Below the pieces are notes generated by a model. That model worked only from the letters and a program-made list of their open reading frames with translations. It was not told the origin of the DNA and searched no databases. Positions 35,197 to 47,599 of a DNA stretch of 64,000 nucleotides are shown piece after piece; positions within the stretch are counted from its first letter, which is position 1; each line of letters starts with the position of its first letter. The DNA comes from Membranipora membranacea (lineage: Eukaryota; Bryozoa; Gymnolaemata; Cheilostomatida; Membraniporidae). The stretch covers positions 3,658,001 through 3,722,000 of the forward strand of contig OU612071.1 of NCBI GenBank assembly GCA_914767715.1, read 5' to 3'. The translations under genes and the position numbers were made by a program.

Positions 35197-35920
35197 CTTC
35201 AAGAGAAAAGGAATATGCTAGATGACCTAAATTACTGTGATATGAGCAGAAGCGTTATTGTGAGGCTATGGTTAGACCAAGTTGGGTCCATTTTTCTGCA
35301 TTCGGAGTCGCTCCTGATCCACTAGTCACGGTGCGGAGTGACCAGTGGCAGGGAGCAACAGGAATGCAGGCCATTGGATTAAATTTGTTCTAGGCTATGG
35401 TGATTGGTTTCATTATAAAAAATTGGAAAAGATGAATAATATACTAGCTTATGTCTGACAAGCCTGAAATGATACAGCTGAGATTCATTGATGGACAGGT
35501 CATCCTCAGGCCCATCAAAGAAAATCAATGTCCCGTCCTCTTCCACGTCATTCTAGTTACCAGGTCCATGTAGAATAAAATCAGCAATATGTCTCAGCGT
35601 AGCTAGCGTTGCAGTCTGGGAAATAAATAATATAAAATTTCCTGTACTCTTTAATTTTCTAATCTGGCAAACAAGAGACTGTCTCAATGCGAGTGAATCA
35701 GAGATTGTTATTAGTTTATTGTGTCAGAAACCTTAACCGATTCTTGCTCGTGTTAAAATCTTCCTGCCAGATGGTTTCAGGTTGTAGTGGTGATAGGTGA
35801 TAGGTTGTAGTCATTAATGTTGACGTCTTTATACTTTAAAAACAACTGAATGTCAGCGTACCCACAGAAAATTACTGGTGAAGCCATATTTGCAATCTGT
35901 TTTCTATAGACTTATATCAC
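35197..35920. other. Possible further minus-strand exons, unresolved
   Basis: On the minus strand, 35,440-35,560 is open and reads NDVEEDGTLIFFDGPEDDL followed by SINESQLYHF, a composition typical of real protein. Just upstream (about 35,570-35,625) is TATLATLRHIADFILHGP. I cannot find consistent splice sites linking them to each other or to the exon at 35084, so no gene model is given. Confidence 0.3.
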
Positions 35921-35964
35921 TGGAATGAACAGACACTCCTGTATGATGGCCTTTTATCATAACA

Positions 35965-36062
35965 TTTTGGCTACTTTCCCTCCTTTTTCGACCACTGAGA
36001 AGCCTTCCTCCATTTTTAACCACTGAAAACTTTTCCCTCCAATTTTTGGCCACTTTTACATA
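35965..36062. repeat. Short minisatellite, period about 28 bp
   Basis: Three to four imperfect units of the form TTTTTxxCCACTGA followed by CCTTCCTCC or TTTCCCTCC. The 100-codon minus-strand ORF across it is a by-product of the repeat. Confidence 0.6.
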
Positions 36063-36476
36063 TAGGCCGGCACAGGGTTTGGCTCCCTTGATTTCATCCA
36101 TTGTGGGATGTTGTATGGCCAGTGAATCCGCTAATGATAACAAATATGTCTCATTGAGTTTTATCATCAGCCACAAGCCTGGCAATACCCATGTGACAAT
36201 AAACACATCTCATATTGCTTAGCAATACCTCAAACAGTATGGGCTGGAGAAATGATTCACCAGCCTGTCATACAGTACAAAAATTGTCCTATTACATCTC
36301 AAAATATTCCACAGAATTTGTGTTATTGACTCAGTGTGAGGTTAGCTTAGAAGCAAGGCCAGGGATATTTTTAAAATCAGTGATCTTAAACAGAAAATTC
36401 AACTAGCTATGCTATATCACCCACAAGATTACTTCAAAAATATTTCACAATGCTCTGTCCTACATCCTGCCGGCAG

Positions 36477-36622
36477 CCTTCATGACACCAATATGAAACC
36501 TGATATTGAGATGAATAATAGTTGTAGATATGAAGCCTTAAGAAAGACCAGAAGGGACCGTAGTTATTCAGAATACCTTCTCGTGTCAACCTCTGAACCA
36601 GGAAGCGTGGCATCAAATCAAG
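36477..36622 (+). CDS. Possible exon with Tyr-rich cytoplasmic-tail look
   Basis: Acceptor CCGGCAG at 36476 and donor GTATGT after 36622, open throughout in one frame. The product reads MKPDIEMNNSCRYEALRKTR then a short segment with YSEYLLV. The mix of basic residues and tyrosines resembles an intracellular tail of a membrane receptor. No neighbouring exon has been found, so this is a weak call. Confidence 0.25.
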
Positions 36623-36699
36623 GTATGTTGGAGAGAAACAGGATGCGAAACCCTGTTACCCACACTAACATCTAACAGTTTCACCTTCCTGTCCTCTTT

Positions 36700-38920
36700 C
36701 GCATCCGGTTCTCAATAAGTAATCAGTTCTATTTTCAACGACCACAACTACCATACATCACCTTCGGTTTGGGGCAGTTATTTGTGAGTCATGAGAGGGT
36801 CAGGTAAAGTATGTGACATTTTCATATTCTCAAATTAAACTGAAAGTAGTATAGAATGTCGCAATATCTATAACTGTTATCATTGATGCCTCGTTCTTTC
36901 AGTGTTTAATAAATTTACCAACGCATGAAGACCAATCTTTTTAAGTATCAAAAAGGTGTATTACCAGCCAACTCCAAAAGAAAATTCCCAATTTATTCAA
37001 ATATTGTATCCTGGCATAATTCTAATGTCAGGGTGGACACTGAAGGGCGCTTGACATATGAACAGACAATACCCTAAACTGTATGGTTGGTAGGGCCCGA
37101 GTGGCTGCCACTATTAACTGCCAAAAATTCTTGTCAGTTCTTATCTTAAGATCCTACATTTAAGATTTGGCCTGTGTCTGTGTTTACCTGATTGTTGCTT
37201 GTCGGTGCGAGGCTGATAGTACCCGAGTTTCACCAACAAATTTCAACCAGTTCCACAGTCCCTTTGTTTACAATGCACTCAGTCAAAAATGTTTTTATTT
37301 TATTCCAGCATGGCAACGAGTTAGTACACAAAGTATGTCAATCTGAAACAGCTTTCCTCCAAATCATGTTTCAGGTCGGCATGGCAAATCTATTAGCTGC
37401 TCCATGATGTCTCAGGATTTGAATTTGGTGAGAGTGAAAGGTATTGTAAGTAAATATATAAATATCATAGAGCTATAGAGCTGAAAATTAAAATCATGCA
37501 GTCCAAAAATTATGCACTCCTGTTGTATTTTTCTCTTGTGAAAAAAAAACATTATTACATGAGTAAAGTCTGTGTTGCCTGCTGAAAATGGTTTTGCTAT
37601 GACTTACATAACCCATACCTTGTATTTATCTAGATCAAGCGTGATCAAATTTGCCTGCAATAGGGTTTGAGCCACTGCCAGCTCACCATTAGACTGAAGA
37701 TGGCCAGACTGCTGGTAATTTGAATCAAACTTGTTCCAGTATTTATCCCTAGTCCGTACCATAATCCAAACATGATTACATGAGTAAAGTCTGTGTTGCC
37801 TGTTGAAATGGGTTTTGCTATGACTCATATTATCCATACCCAGTATTTATCCATTTATACACATTATCCATCTATAGTATTCATAATCTTTGGTTATATT
37901 TTGCACTGCAGACTATTAATGGCCATTCAATACACTGATAGTCTACACTGCCTCAGATAACAAAGGAAATTAATTCCACTAGCAGATTCTGAAAAGGCCA
38001 CGGCCCCATGCCATGTTGTCTTTTAGCGTAACAAATTCTTACAGTGTAATGCTAGATAACCAAGTCTTTGGTTGCCAATACATTAATACGACCTGTTTTC
38101 TTTATATTTCAGAATGAAATGTCAACATGCTAAAGACTCGACCATCTGATACTAAAACCCCACTATCCTTCCTTAAATGCTTTGAGAGAAATTAATTTTA
38201 CTTATTAAAAGGAGGATAATAATTTGCACCTATCAAGCAGCTTATGGCTGGATTTTGTTAATTATAGCTCTTATCTTTCGGTCCACTAAACTGAACATCA
38301 AGCATTCGATAGCCTTTCTAAAATGCATATAAATGCCAATGATATATTTAAAACAACTAATTTTTTCATGAGCATTTTGGCTTAAAATTGCTCGGTGTTT
38401 TCCCATTCTATGACATGTCAATTTTTATTTTTGTTTTGAGGGAGGTCACCATCTATTTTAAAACTTTAAACAAAAACTGATGATTTTAAATCAATTTGAT
38501 TATAAATAAACTCTTCAATTAAGACACACAAAATAAGCTATTATTAGGTTGTCCCTGCTAGTGAGTAAATACAACTAGCAGTGTTAGGATATCACTAGGA
38601 GCAATAGGATATCATACTGAAACTCAATATTGCAATTATGTACAAAGTGATGTTGAGTCCTTAGCTGAAACAGTACAAGCCAGTGAAATTTTCAAATTAG
38701 GTTGCAGTATGTGACTGCTTCAAACAATAATACAAACAATATAAACAATATTATAAATGATGAAGCTATTTAACTTGGGGAAATTCCCTGCTGGTAAACC
38801 AAAAAAAATATCAGAAATTTAAGTTGCAGTCGAACGTTAGCAAATCAGCAGCAAAAATGTGTACACTTTCTGTGCTTACGAAATTTAAGTCATATATTCT
38901 AAGGTTTAAGTTTGAGGCAA
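36700..38920. other. Unassigned region
   Basis: AT-rich sequence with no exon, RNA gene or transposon protein that I can support. It contains the 85-bp direct repeat listed separately. Confidence 0.4.
37553..37850. repeat. Direct repeat pair of about 85 bp
   Basis: Positions 37,553-37,632 and 37,770-37,852 share ATTACATGAGTAAAGTCTG, TTTTGCTATGACT and CAxTATTTATC blocks with about 85-90% identity by eye, separated by about 140 bp of unrelated sequence. Confidence 0.7.
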
Positions 38921-38924
38921 GAGA

Positions 38925-39640
38925 TGGATGGATGGATTTATTACTATCATAGACAAAAATTTGTCACGAAATACGTTGTTAATACTAACAAGAAAGAAAA
39001 ACATGGAAAAATCAGATCTCTGTTGTACAAAAAGTTTTTTAGAATAGTATATTATTAAGTGTATGTATGAGATGTCTTAAAAAGCTGTCTCTACCCCATG
39101 TACCCCGATATTTAACGGTGCGGTAGCGACCTGAGGGGCATTTAGTTAGAAAGTCATTGATAAAGTGCTCTTCATCGTGTATGTACCGTAGTCCAAGTGT
39201 CTTGATCTGGTTGGCCACCAGAGCATCTACATCGGGGTGCTCAATCCCTAACTTGGCGGCATCTTTAAATATTTTGCATAAGCACTTCTTGTCGCTTGCA
39301 TGGATGCTTGTAAAAAGTATGGGGAGACAGTAAGTGATGAGGGATACAATAAAACTCTTGAATAACATATGAGAAAGGGGCTTTGAGCTATAGTATACAA
39401 AATTTTTCACAATATACATGCGTTGAGATGCAGTAGTCACTATGGATTGCACATGATCATGATAGCGGAGTTTATCGTCAACAGTAACACCAAGGTAATT
39501 TACTAAGAGCTGAGCGATATGTTTTTTTCGTCGTGTTTTATTGACGGCTCTCGATTTCATATGTCCATCATATCTCTCAATCACAGGCACTGTAATGCAC
39601 AGTCTCAAAGCTTCATTTCCAAGTGGCTATTGCTGTTCTG
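38925..39640 (-). mobile_element. 5'-truncated LINE (CR1/jockey-like RT tail)
   Basis: A single open frame (39039-39608 and a few codons upstream, to a stop near 39,620) encodes the RT C-terminal region. It includes NYLGVTVDDKLRYHDHV, the thumb-region motif of LINE reverse transcriptases, then FKSFIVSLITYCLPIL and a basic tail (RYRTVKYRGTWGRDSF). The minus-strand 3' end is a short (CCAT)n array at about 38,925-38,937, a common tail type for such elements. The catalytic YxDD region is missing. The frame is uninterrupted over 189 codons, so the insertion may be fairly young. Confidence 0.75.
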
Positions 39641-40267
39641 TGGTAATTTAGGCTACTATCAGAAGCTACATGTTGCTCTATAGTTGTCAAAAAATCCACA
39701 TATTGAAGGTAAAGTAATTACAGTAACTTTGAAAATACTGCAGAATGCCTGCCAAGAAGAGCGTTGCTCTTATAACCAAAATTACTCTTATCAGTCATAA
39801 GCAGTGTTTATCATAATGTTTAGCAAAATTTGCAGTGACAGTCTGCACTCATAGTTGGAGGATATGCAAGGTCATAACAAACACAGCAGTAGACTGATAT
39901 AAGGGAGATTGAAAAATGTTTTTAGGTATTTTTGTAAACTCAATCAAGCACCATCTAACTCCCTCATCCCTGAGGGCATACATCGGATGAAAGAATAATC
40001 AAAGGTCCTTTGTGCGCTTCATGATAAAAGGGAAAAAAGACCTACTTTGGCAACCAGGCTTGAGGTTAGCGCTAGACGGCATAGAGAGATATGATATCAC
40101 GACATGAATGGTATGTACATGACTTACACTTGTAACCATAGAAAACTTATGCTCCACTGTCATACCCTCATGTGAATTGTCCAAGTGCAAATTTTGAAGC
40201 AGAACTTGCTTCCACTTTTTCTCTTCAATGATAGCTTTAAAATGATTTGTGGCAGCACAATATTGCT
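39641..40267. other. Unassigned region before U4
   Basis: No gene seen. It ends where the R zone resumes at ATCCATTCATTTGC in mid-repeat. Confidence 0.4.
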
Positions 40268-41767
40268 ATCCATTCATTTGCACACAGCTTGACCCCTTGA
40301 CTCCAACCAGCATATATTGCCATTTTTGTACATAACTACGAAGACCATTTTCAATCTAAGCCTGTGATTTATTTTCTAATGAATTGAACCTTCCTTTGAA
40401 ATACTTCTTAACAAGCTCTGTATAAAATAACATATGAAGTAACGGAGTCAGAAAAGTAATCTGCAAAAAAACGGCACCTGTTCCTAACATTGGCCTAAAA
40501 ATGCTAAGATAATAATTAAAATGAAGTCAATTGAGTTTGCATTTTTACTAACTATAACGGGTAACCCCAAAAATCATGATTGTTATTTTTGTAAAATTTG
40601 GCTCCTGTCCCTAATAATTGCCGAAATATGATTCATTAATTTGTGCCATAAATGATATTATCTTTTATGGCACAAATTTCATTTTGACAGGTGTCACAAT
40701 GATTATTATCTATAATGAATATTGTGTTAGATACGGCAACCAAAACTGGTGTGTCATGTGTCCTATTTTGAGCTGACAACAATAAGCACTGCGTGGGCTT
40801 TCTGTTGTTAATTGCTGTTTTATTCATATTTTATTGAACCTGCAGAAAAGCTCAAGAAAAAGAAATGTATAACAGAAAATCGTTCAAATGCAATTTGACA
40901 CTGTTCATGTAAATCCTGTTCCTGTTTTCATAACATTAACTGCACTTTATTTTTGTCAGATTTAACCGTGACAAGCTTTAACAATGATAAATGTCTTTTA
41001 TGTTCTGTTTTGAGTACCATCTGTGGAAAAAAATGTAATATTTTTCTATCAAGTGTCTATTATTGCTCCTATTATTGCAATCGTCATTATCATAACCTGA
41101 TCAAAAACCTTGTGGGTTGTTTTATGGCACTTCTGATCATGCCACGCACAGTCATAAAAAATCATTACTTAGCTCTTAAATACACCTGTTCGCCAGCCTG
41201 ATCATTTGACTCTAATTAACTGTACAGCTCTTCCTTAGCTTGTGTGATGTAACTCTAGAATAGCAGTTTTCTCTAAATGATGCAAGATTGGCCGAGCCTC
41301 TTAGCACTCTCCATACTCTGTCGATCAGTGACACAAGAGTTGCAAGTTCTATTGATGTGATTGAGTTTTAACAGATCAGTAGGGAAATTACAAAGCATCA
41401 TCTTTTACAGGTTCTTCAATATTTGTTGAAGCAGAATCGCATCTTATGGCAAATATTTGATTCAAGTGTGAATTGGTTTTTGGACCAGCTTTGCATGTAG
41501 AAGGCAAACAACCTTGAGAGTGATTCAAAACAAATAGGTGAGTTGCCATATGCGGGTATGTTTTCTAGGCCAAGTGAGTTTTTATTCAAGGACAGATAGA
41601 CAGGACAGACAGTTCCTCCCCTAGATCTACAGGTATGTTGCACAAAACGACTTTGATTTTCACCCTGTCATATCAAAAGCCGCAAGCTAAATATACTTCC
41701 ATGCTATGCTGTATGACATATCATCATCAGGTCATGACCCGCAGATAGCCATCACATAAACCTAAAC

Positions 41768-42170
41768 GCTTAATAATATTGCAGAGCAAAAATTTCTAAG
41801 CGTTATTACATTAAAACCAATAAAATAAAGGTGAAATAAAATGGATAAAATATGTGCATGAGCATAAATTAGAACATAATTCTGATACTGCTATATAAAT
41901 CTATAAAATAATATCGAATTGCTTAAAGTACAACCTCACTAAATATGTTTTAGCAGCGGACTTAAAACCGGTAAGGCTCGGCACCAGCTGCAAATCAGGG
42001 GGCAGGGAATTCTAGAGGGTTACGAGTGATGACGGTAGGGATTTTCCACCGAATGTGACCAAGCGAGAGGTGTGATGGGATGGGAGGATGATTTTTGAGC
42101 TGCTTCTAGTGACACGGCGAGTTTCAGGAATGTAGAATTGATTGTTGAAATAAGCATTAATTATCACAGT
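41768..42170 (-). mobile_element. LINE 3'-end remnant, U4 copy
   Basis: Same remnant as at 18,705 in U3, with the LWNSLPPDLQLVP-type RT tail on the minus strand. About 130 bp at its 3' side, including the AAT microsatellite, has been lost, and the following unit sequence is shortened near 42,170. Confidence 0.6.
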
Positions 42171-42544
42171 ATTAAGTTGTGTTAAGGCTGTAGTTTATAA
42201 AAACTGGTGGGGGAGGCAAATGTCTGTGGCGAGTTCAAGGCATCACCTGTGAACTCCTACCCGAGCAACTCAAACATATAATAAGGAAATTGAAATCCCA
42301 GATGATCTGATTCTGACATGATATGTTCGATTATATTATTTTAAGGCCACTGTATTTAACAAAAATTGGCACCTATCCGTGAAATTGACAAAGAGAAAAC
42401 ATGATCAACACATAAAATATCATACTTTCATTCTTACATTATATCATATCTTTCATCTATATTCAAATATCCGTGTCATTTTCAGGTTGCTATTATCGTT
42501 CTGTTTGGTTATATCATACAAACGTACATGCTGCTGCTTTTACC

Positions 42545-42720
42545 AAAAGGCTGGGGTAGACCGCTAGCACAGAGCAGTCTTGGTGGCCAGAACAAATAAT
42601 AAAAATCACCTTAGCCCTTTGTCCTTCAAACCGAGTATCCGCCACAAACTCCTCTGATATGCACACAGCAATTCCACCATGAAACCGAGATCTGCTGAAC
42701 CAGTTTTAACCATAATATAG
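42545..42720 (-). mobile_element. LINE endonuclease remnant, U4 copy
   Basis: Counterpart of 19,640-19,860, with the HGG-A-V strand motif on the minus strand. Shortened at the 5' side compared with U3. Confidence 0.45.
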
Positions 42721-43339
42721 ATATAGATAAAAATCTAATTGTAAATAAAATCTGAGACAGAACCGAAATTAAAGTTCCCCTTTGCTGGCAATTCTCTTCG
42801 CTGTGCAATCAAGTTACGTTATATTTGCTGCCATGGTCAATTGATGTGAAACAAGGCTAAGACTAATCTTCAGTAGGGAGATGCCAAGATAGGCCAGAAA
42901 AATTACCTCAAACTCAAGTTAAAACAGTGGACTTTTCTAAAAACTGCAAACTAAAAAAGTCTTCAATGGCAGAGAAAGATGTCTCTGCTTGCTCAGAGTC
43001 TTTTATCAACTAATTTTATGTGAAATACATTACGAATCCTCCTCCTTACTCTCATCCTTGTTACATCATTATGAGTTGGCTTCATTGCCAGTTAGATCTT
43101 TATCGCTCTGTGATTTGAATATTTTCCCTGCGATAAAAGTTTATCTGGCCTTGGTAATTGTAATAAAGGGATTAAAAAAATTATTGTATAGAAGTTTCAA
43201 CTCATGGTAATTATATCATTCCATAGCAAAGTCACATAGGTAAAATTTTAAAACTATCGGGTTAAAAGTTTTCAAGAAACAGGCCTGTCAACCTTAGATT
43301 TGACTTCTGCAAATTGGGAAAATGTTCAGATAGTACTTT

Positions 43340-44780
43340 GTCGCGCTGGGCCTGCAAATTTATATATGTTCATATATATGTTACCGGATTTCGGTTCACA
43401 AATATACAGCCACATTTCATTAGAGTCTATGCAACTGAAAACCAGTACATTATCAATACTTTTGTCATTCTGCGCTTTACACTCTGCTTCATGAATCAAT
43501 ACTACCACTATCGAATTAGATGAGATCAAATGAAATGTAGCGACCAAATCAAACTTGATCAAGTCGGACTTACCACAGTAACTTACCTCCATGACCTAGA
43601 GAATGTATGTAAATGTAATCTTAGGCAAATTTTAGGCAAATTTCATCATGTTTGTTTTTTCACAATCAAATTAAAACTGAGTGTTTTAAATAACGTTATG
43701 ACGTACATACAGTCATTCAAATTTATTATCACGTATTCAAAAGATAACATATCCAGGCTAATTTGAATCTAATAGATTATGCCTCGACATACATGGGCTG
43801 ATTAATGTGGCATTGTTTGATATTGGCAAGCAAATTATAAGATCAAAATTTTCTCCTTGTCAGAAATAGACTAGTTATGTAGCTAAAGCGCATGACTTGT
43901 CGGTTTCAATCGATGGTCTTCTGCCAAGTTGCTAAATTTTGCATCATCATAATTGAGGAGTGTCAAAACAGATAGGATATTGGGAGAATAGAAGTCACAA
44001 ACAATTTTGAAGCAAGCTGGCGTTGGCGTTGCCATTTATTGCTAATAGCGGAATTGATGATCTGTTTTAATCCCAACATTGTGATAGAAGAGTGATTTTA
44101 ATATGCAGATCCTATGACTGATCTATGCTGTCTTTTTTGCTTGTATTTTGCCTCATACATATAATTACGTATATTATTAGATTATATTTGGTAGGCTTGA
44201 CATTAATTATCCATTAATAATGATTTAGTGGTGATAACGCAGATCATAGATCAGTCACAGAATCTTTATTGTAATAACTCTTCTATCATGTGTTGACAAA
44301 AAAATATCAATAAATGGCATATGAGACTAGCTACAAAATACTTTCACTTTTCCATCCGTCCAATATCTAGTCTGACTTTTGAGCCTCCGCAATTATGATG
44401 AAGCAAAATCCTGCAAATCGTACAACTCAGCATAAAACACACAATTAAAACAACACAGTCATGTGCTTCAGCTGCAGGACTAGTCTATTCTCGACCAAGA
44501 CAAATATTTTGCTGTTATACATAGCTCGCCGTATCAATTGACGTAACATCGATCAGCTCATGTTTTTTAATTTTAGAATATTTATCATAAATAAACCTGA
44601 GCTTTTTCACGCAGAGTGATAATGAATATGAATGGCGGCATGTCGTGATTCATAAGATTAAGTTCTTATTTGATTTGATTTTATTGTTTAGTTTGATCTT
44701 GAAAAAAACAAACATGATGAAACTTAAAGAGGTTGAGCAGTTCAGGTGCAGCATTCATTATAGAGAATTGTTAGTACACC
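43340..44780. repeat. Internal inverted repeat of U4
   Basis: Almost the same as the U3 copy, with the centre near 44,170. The left-arm tip (43,340-43,600) on the minus strand resembles the Crp exon 1 and intron 1 region. An 88-codon minus-strand ORF here (AECKAQND-type) has a counterpart in the intron of Crp5 (CKAQNNDS), which confirms the homology but not coding function. Confidence 0.65.
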
Positions 44781-46570
44781 TACAGGGGTTTACTTATGTG
44801 GGGAGTAATATTATGGACCAAAAAAATGTTATGCGACTTTCTTTTACCAATATGGTATGCTCAAATTTGCATCCAAAACATATGACATCACGGTAATTAC
44901 CAAGTGGGAAATTCCACTGAGCCGTACTTAGTAGCATACAGCATGATGAATGATGACCAGTGGTTTACAATTCACTACGAAATCAATAATGAACCATGGG
45001 TTGCATAACTGTGTCATAAAATTCTACTGCCGATGATTTTGATGTGCTAATTTGGTTTCACTTTCATAATTGTCATTGAGCTGAAAGAACTTCAATTTGT
45101 GAACTTATTTTCCTGATGACTTGGAGCAACGCAACCAGGAGGTGCTTTGCAGTATGACGATAATGAATCGGTCCGCGATAGGAACTAAAATTCAGATCCA
45201 GCATTAATTATAGAGACTCGGTAGTCCATCTACAGTGGTCAACTTGTGCGGGGAGTAATAATATGGGAACAAGAATTGTTATGCAACTTATTTAACACCG
45301 ACGGATGTGAAGAAGTTTTTTTTCACCAATGGACTACACAGAGCTCCCTGACCTGTCCTTATACCACAGCCCATCTACTCCCTCCCCATTCCAGTGTGCT
45401 ATTTTGTGTCTGCCTTACTGATTATTGTTCTCTGTGTTATTTTCCTCATAATTACGTAGTTGAAATTCACATCTCATATATACCTAGTCCTGCGCAAGTC
45501 CTTCAGATGTGCCACTGAGAGATTTTTCAGACCAGTGGTCTCGTGCGGTCCGTCCATGTGTCTATCTCTACTGCATGTGAATGGGTTTATACTACCAACT
45601 TACTGATCCTTAAACATCTAGAGCATTGTTACCCCTCTAACCCGATTAACCCCCAACACTATGCTTTGAGATTTGAAACTCTCCTGCTGTAATCAGGGTC
45701 TTTTTCACGTACTTCACTGTGATCTAGTTGTGAGTCGTGGAATCCCGGCCGCTATAAACTGTTCCAAGAACCTGTATCTTTAATTCTGCCAACTTCCTTT
45801 TGACATTCAGCTGTCACTGACTACTGACCTACCTATCACTGTACAGACGAGCTGTAAATCACTATAGAGGAGCCTCAACGCCCGGCGGTGATATAACAAA
45901 AGACAAAGACTTTCACCAATTTGCTATGCTCAAATTTTCATCCTAATATCTTTTGATATCACAGTAATTACATTGAGCATAGCATATTTGTCAAGACAGG
46001 ATACATTGAGCCATATTTACTAGCGTGAAGCATGATGATAAATGATATATTGATTCATAATTCATTAGCAAATCAATATCATGCAGTGCACCTGCTGTGA
46101 CTGACATTGTAACGCTGTAATTTAACTATAAACTGAACTGAAGATTATTGTATTCCTACACTTTTTTACATCTAATTTTATTTTAAAAAAGAAAAATTAC
46201 GTTAAACTATATCAGCAGAGTCAAATATGGTTGAGGAGTGTGTAGCTATAATGATTTTCAAAAATACTGAATATCGCTAAATGTAAATCAGTCATTATTG
46301 ATTAATAGGGGATTGTTTATGAGAGTCCTACTTATGACATCATATTCCTGCCTATAAATGTAAACAAATTTTTATGATGTATTTGGCGCCGAATTGGAGC
46401 ACATGTACGTAATAAGAATCAGGTGATCTATCAACCTGGATAGGGACGGGAGAAAGTGAATCTGACCCGTACTACCTCTTTAAGCCTTTGATAACATGCA
46501 TCATTATGATACCTTAAATAGAATACCAACCAGTAACGTTTTGACACGTTAACACCAGTTTTCACTGTTA
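44780..46570. repeat. Crp upstream repeat zone of U4
   Basis: Very close to the U3 zone, including the two sets of diverged direct repeats. No gene is supported. Confidence 0.55.
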
Positions 46571-46575
46571 TTTAC

Positions 46576-46582
46576 TATAAAA
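46576..46582 (+). promoter_or_regulatory. TATA box of Crp4
   Basis: TATAAAA lies 51 nt before the exon 1 donor (exon end 46633), as in the other copies. Confidence 0.75.
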
Positions 46583-46972
46583 GCTCAAGACTCTGCAGAC
46601 ATCAACATCACAAACATTCTCTATCTCAAGAAGGTAAGTATCTGTAATAAATCTGAATTTATAATATTTGATTTAGTTTGAACTCATGAAATTTGATAGG
46701 GGTAGTCTATTTCCATGATACACCATGTAAAGCACAGAATGATGATAGTATTGTAAGGGTACAAGCTCTTAGTAGCATAGACTATAAAGAAATATGGGGT
46801 ATGTTTGTGCACTGTATTTTGATTATCATTCCTGCATTGAACACTCAAGGGTCTCAGGTAAAATCATCATGATCTCTCATCATACATATTATATATATAT
46901 AATAAAAATGTCATTGGTCATTTGTTTCGTAGCATATCTGCAAAGAGTTGTATAGATCAACCTTCTATCACG

Positions 46973-47363
46973 ATGTCGAGCATCAAATCACTGATCCTTA
47001 TTCTAGCATTTATCTGCCTTGGTTTGCTCTGCAGCTCCACTACAGCGGCTTGTAAGTTATTATGCACAGTACTTGTTTCCAATATCTCAAACACACTTTA
47101 CATGTTTGCTGTTACTCTTGAGAATATTTGTAGACAGATTGGAATATTGCCTCAAACGCCAGTTTTCTTGACTAGTATTTTATTGTATTGTAGCGTGCTC
47201 CTCATCCTCAGTCTGTCCAGGGTCTGACGGTTTCTGTCACGTCTCTTGTGGCGTGAAAGGTTACTGTACGGGATCCTGCTCTGGAAGTAAGTGCTGCTGT
47301 ACTGGTACTGCACCCGATGACTGTGACCCTGGATGTGCGGGAGCTCAGTGTGTTAACCCCTAA
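46973..47363 (+). CDS. Crp4: secreted 12-Cys peptide precursor (U4 copy)
   Basis: Coding exons are 46973-47051 and 47194-47363. Exon 2 starts at 46933 and noncoding exon 1 ends at 46633. AATAAA is at 47497-47502. Residue 19 in the signal peptide is Leu instead of Phe. Exon 3 is the consensus nucleotide sequence with no change. Intact TATA box, splice sites and poly(A) signal indicate a working gene. Confidence 0.86.
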
Positions 47364-47599
47364 AGGAACCAAACATCACCCTGAAGATCTAACAGAACAT
47401 CATCCTGAGGTTTTCACAGATCAACAATAGCTGCTAAATCATGCTAGTACCTATTTATATCATGAATATTTAAATATTACATAGCTGATTTACTGCAATA
47501 AAAAATGATATATATCATATCATCATACATCTTATCTTAAATGCAACACAAAAAATTCATATCTCACATCTAAGCTGGAAAATTCATCTTGTCATGGTT

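Noticed and set aside
41416-41643. Short ORF in the R zone near 41.5 kb
   Set aside because: Not kept in U3 or U5 and has no domain.
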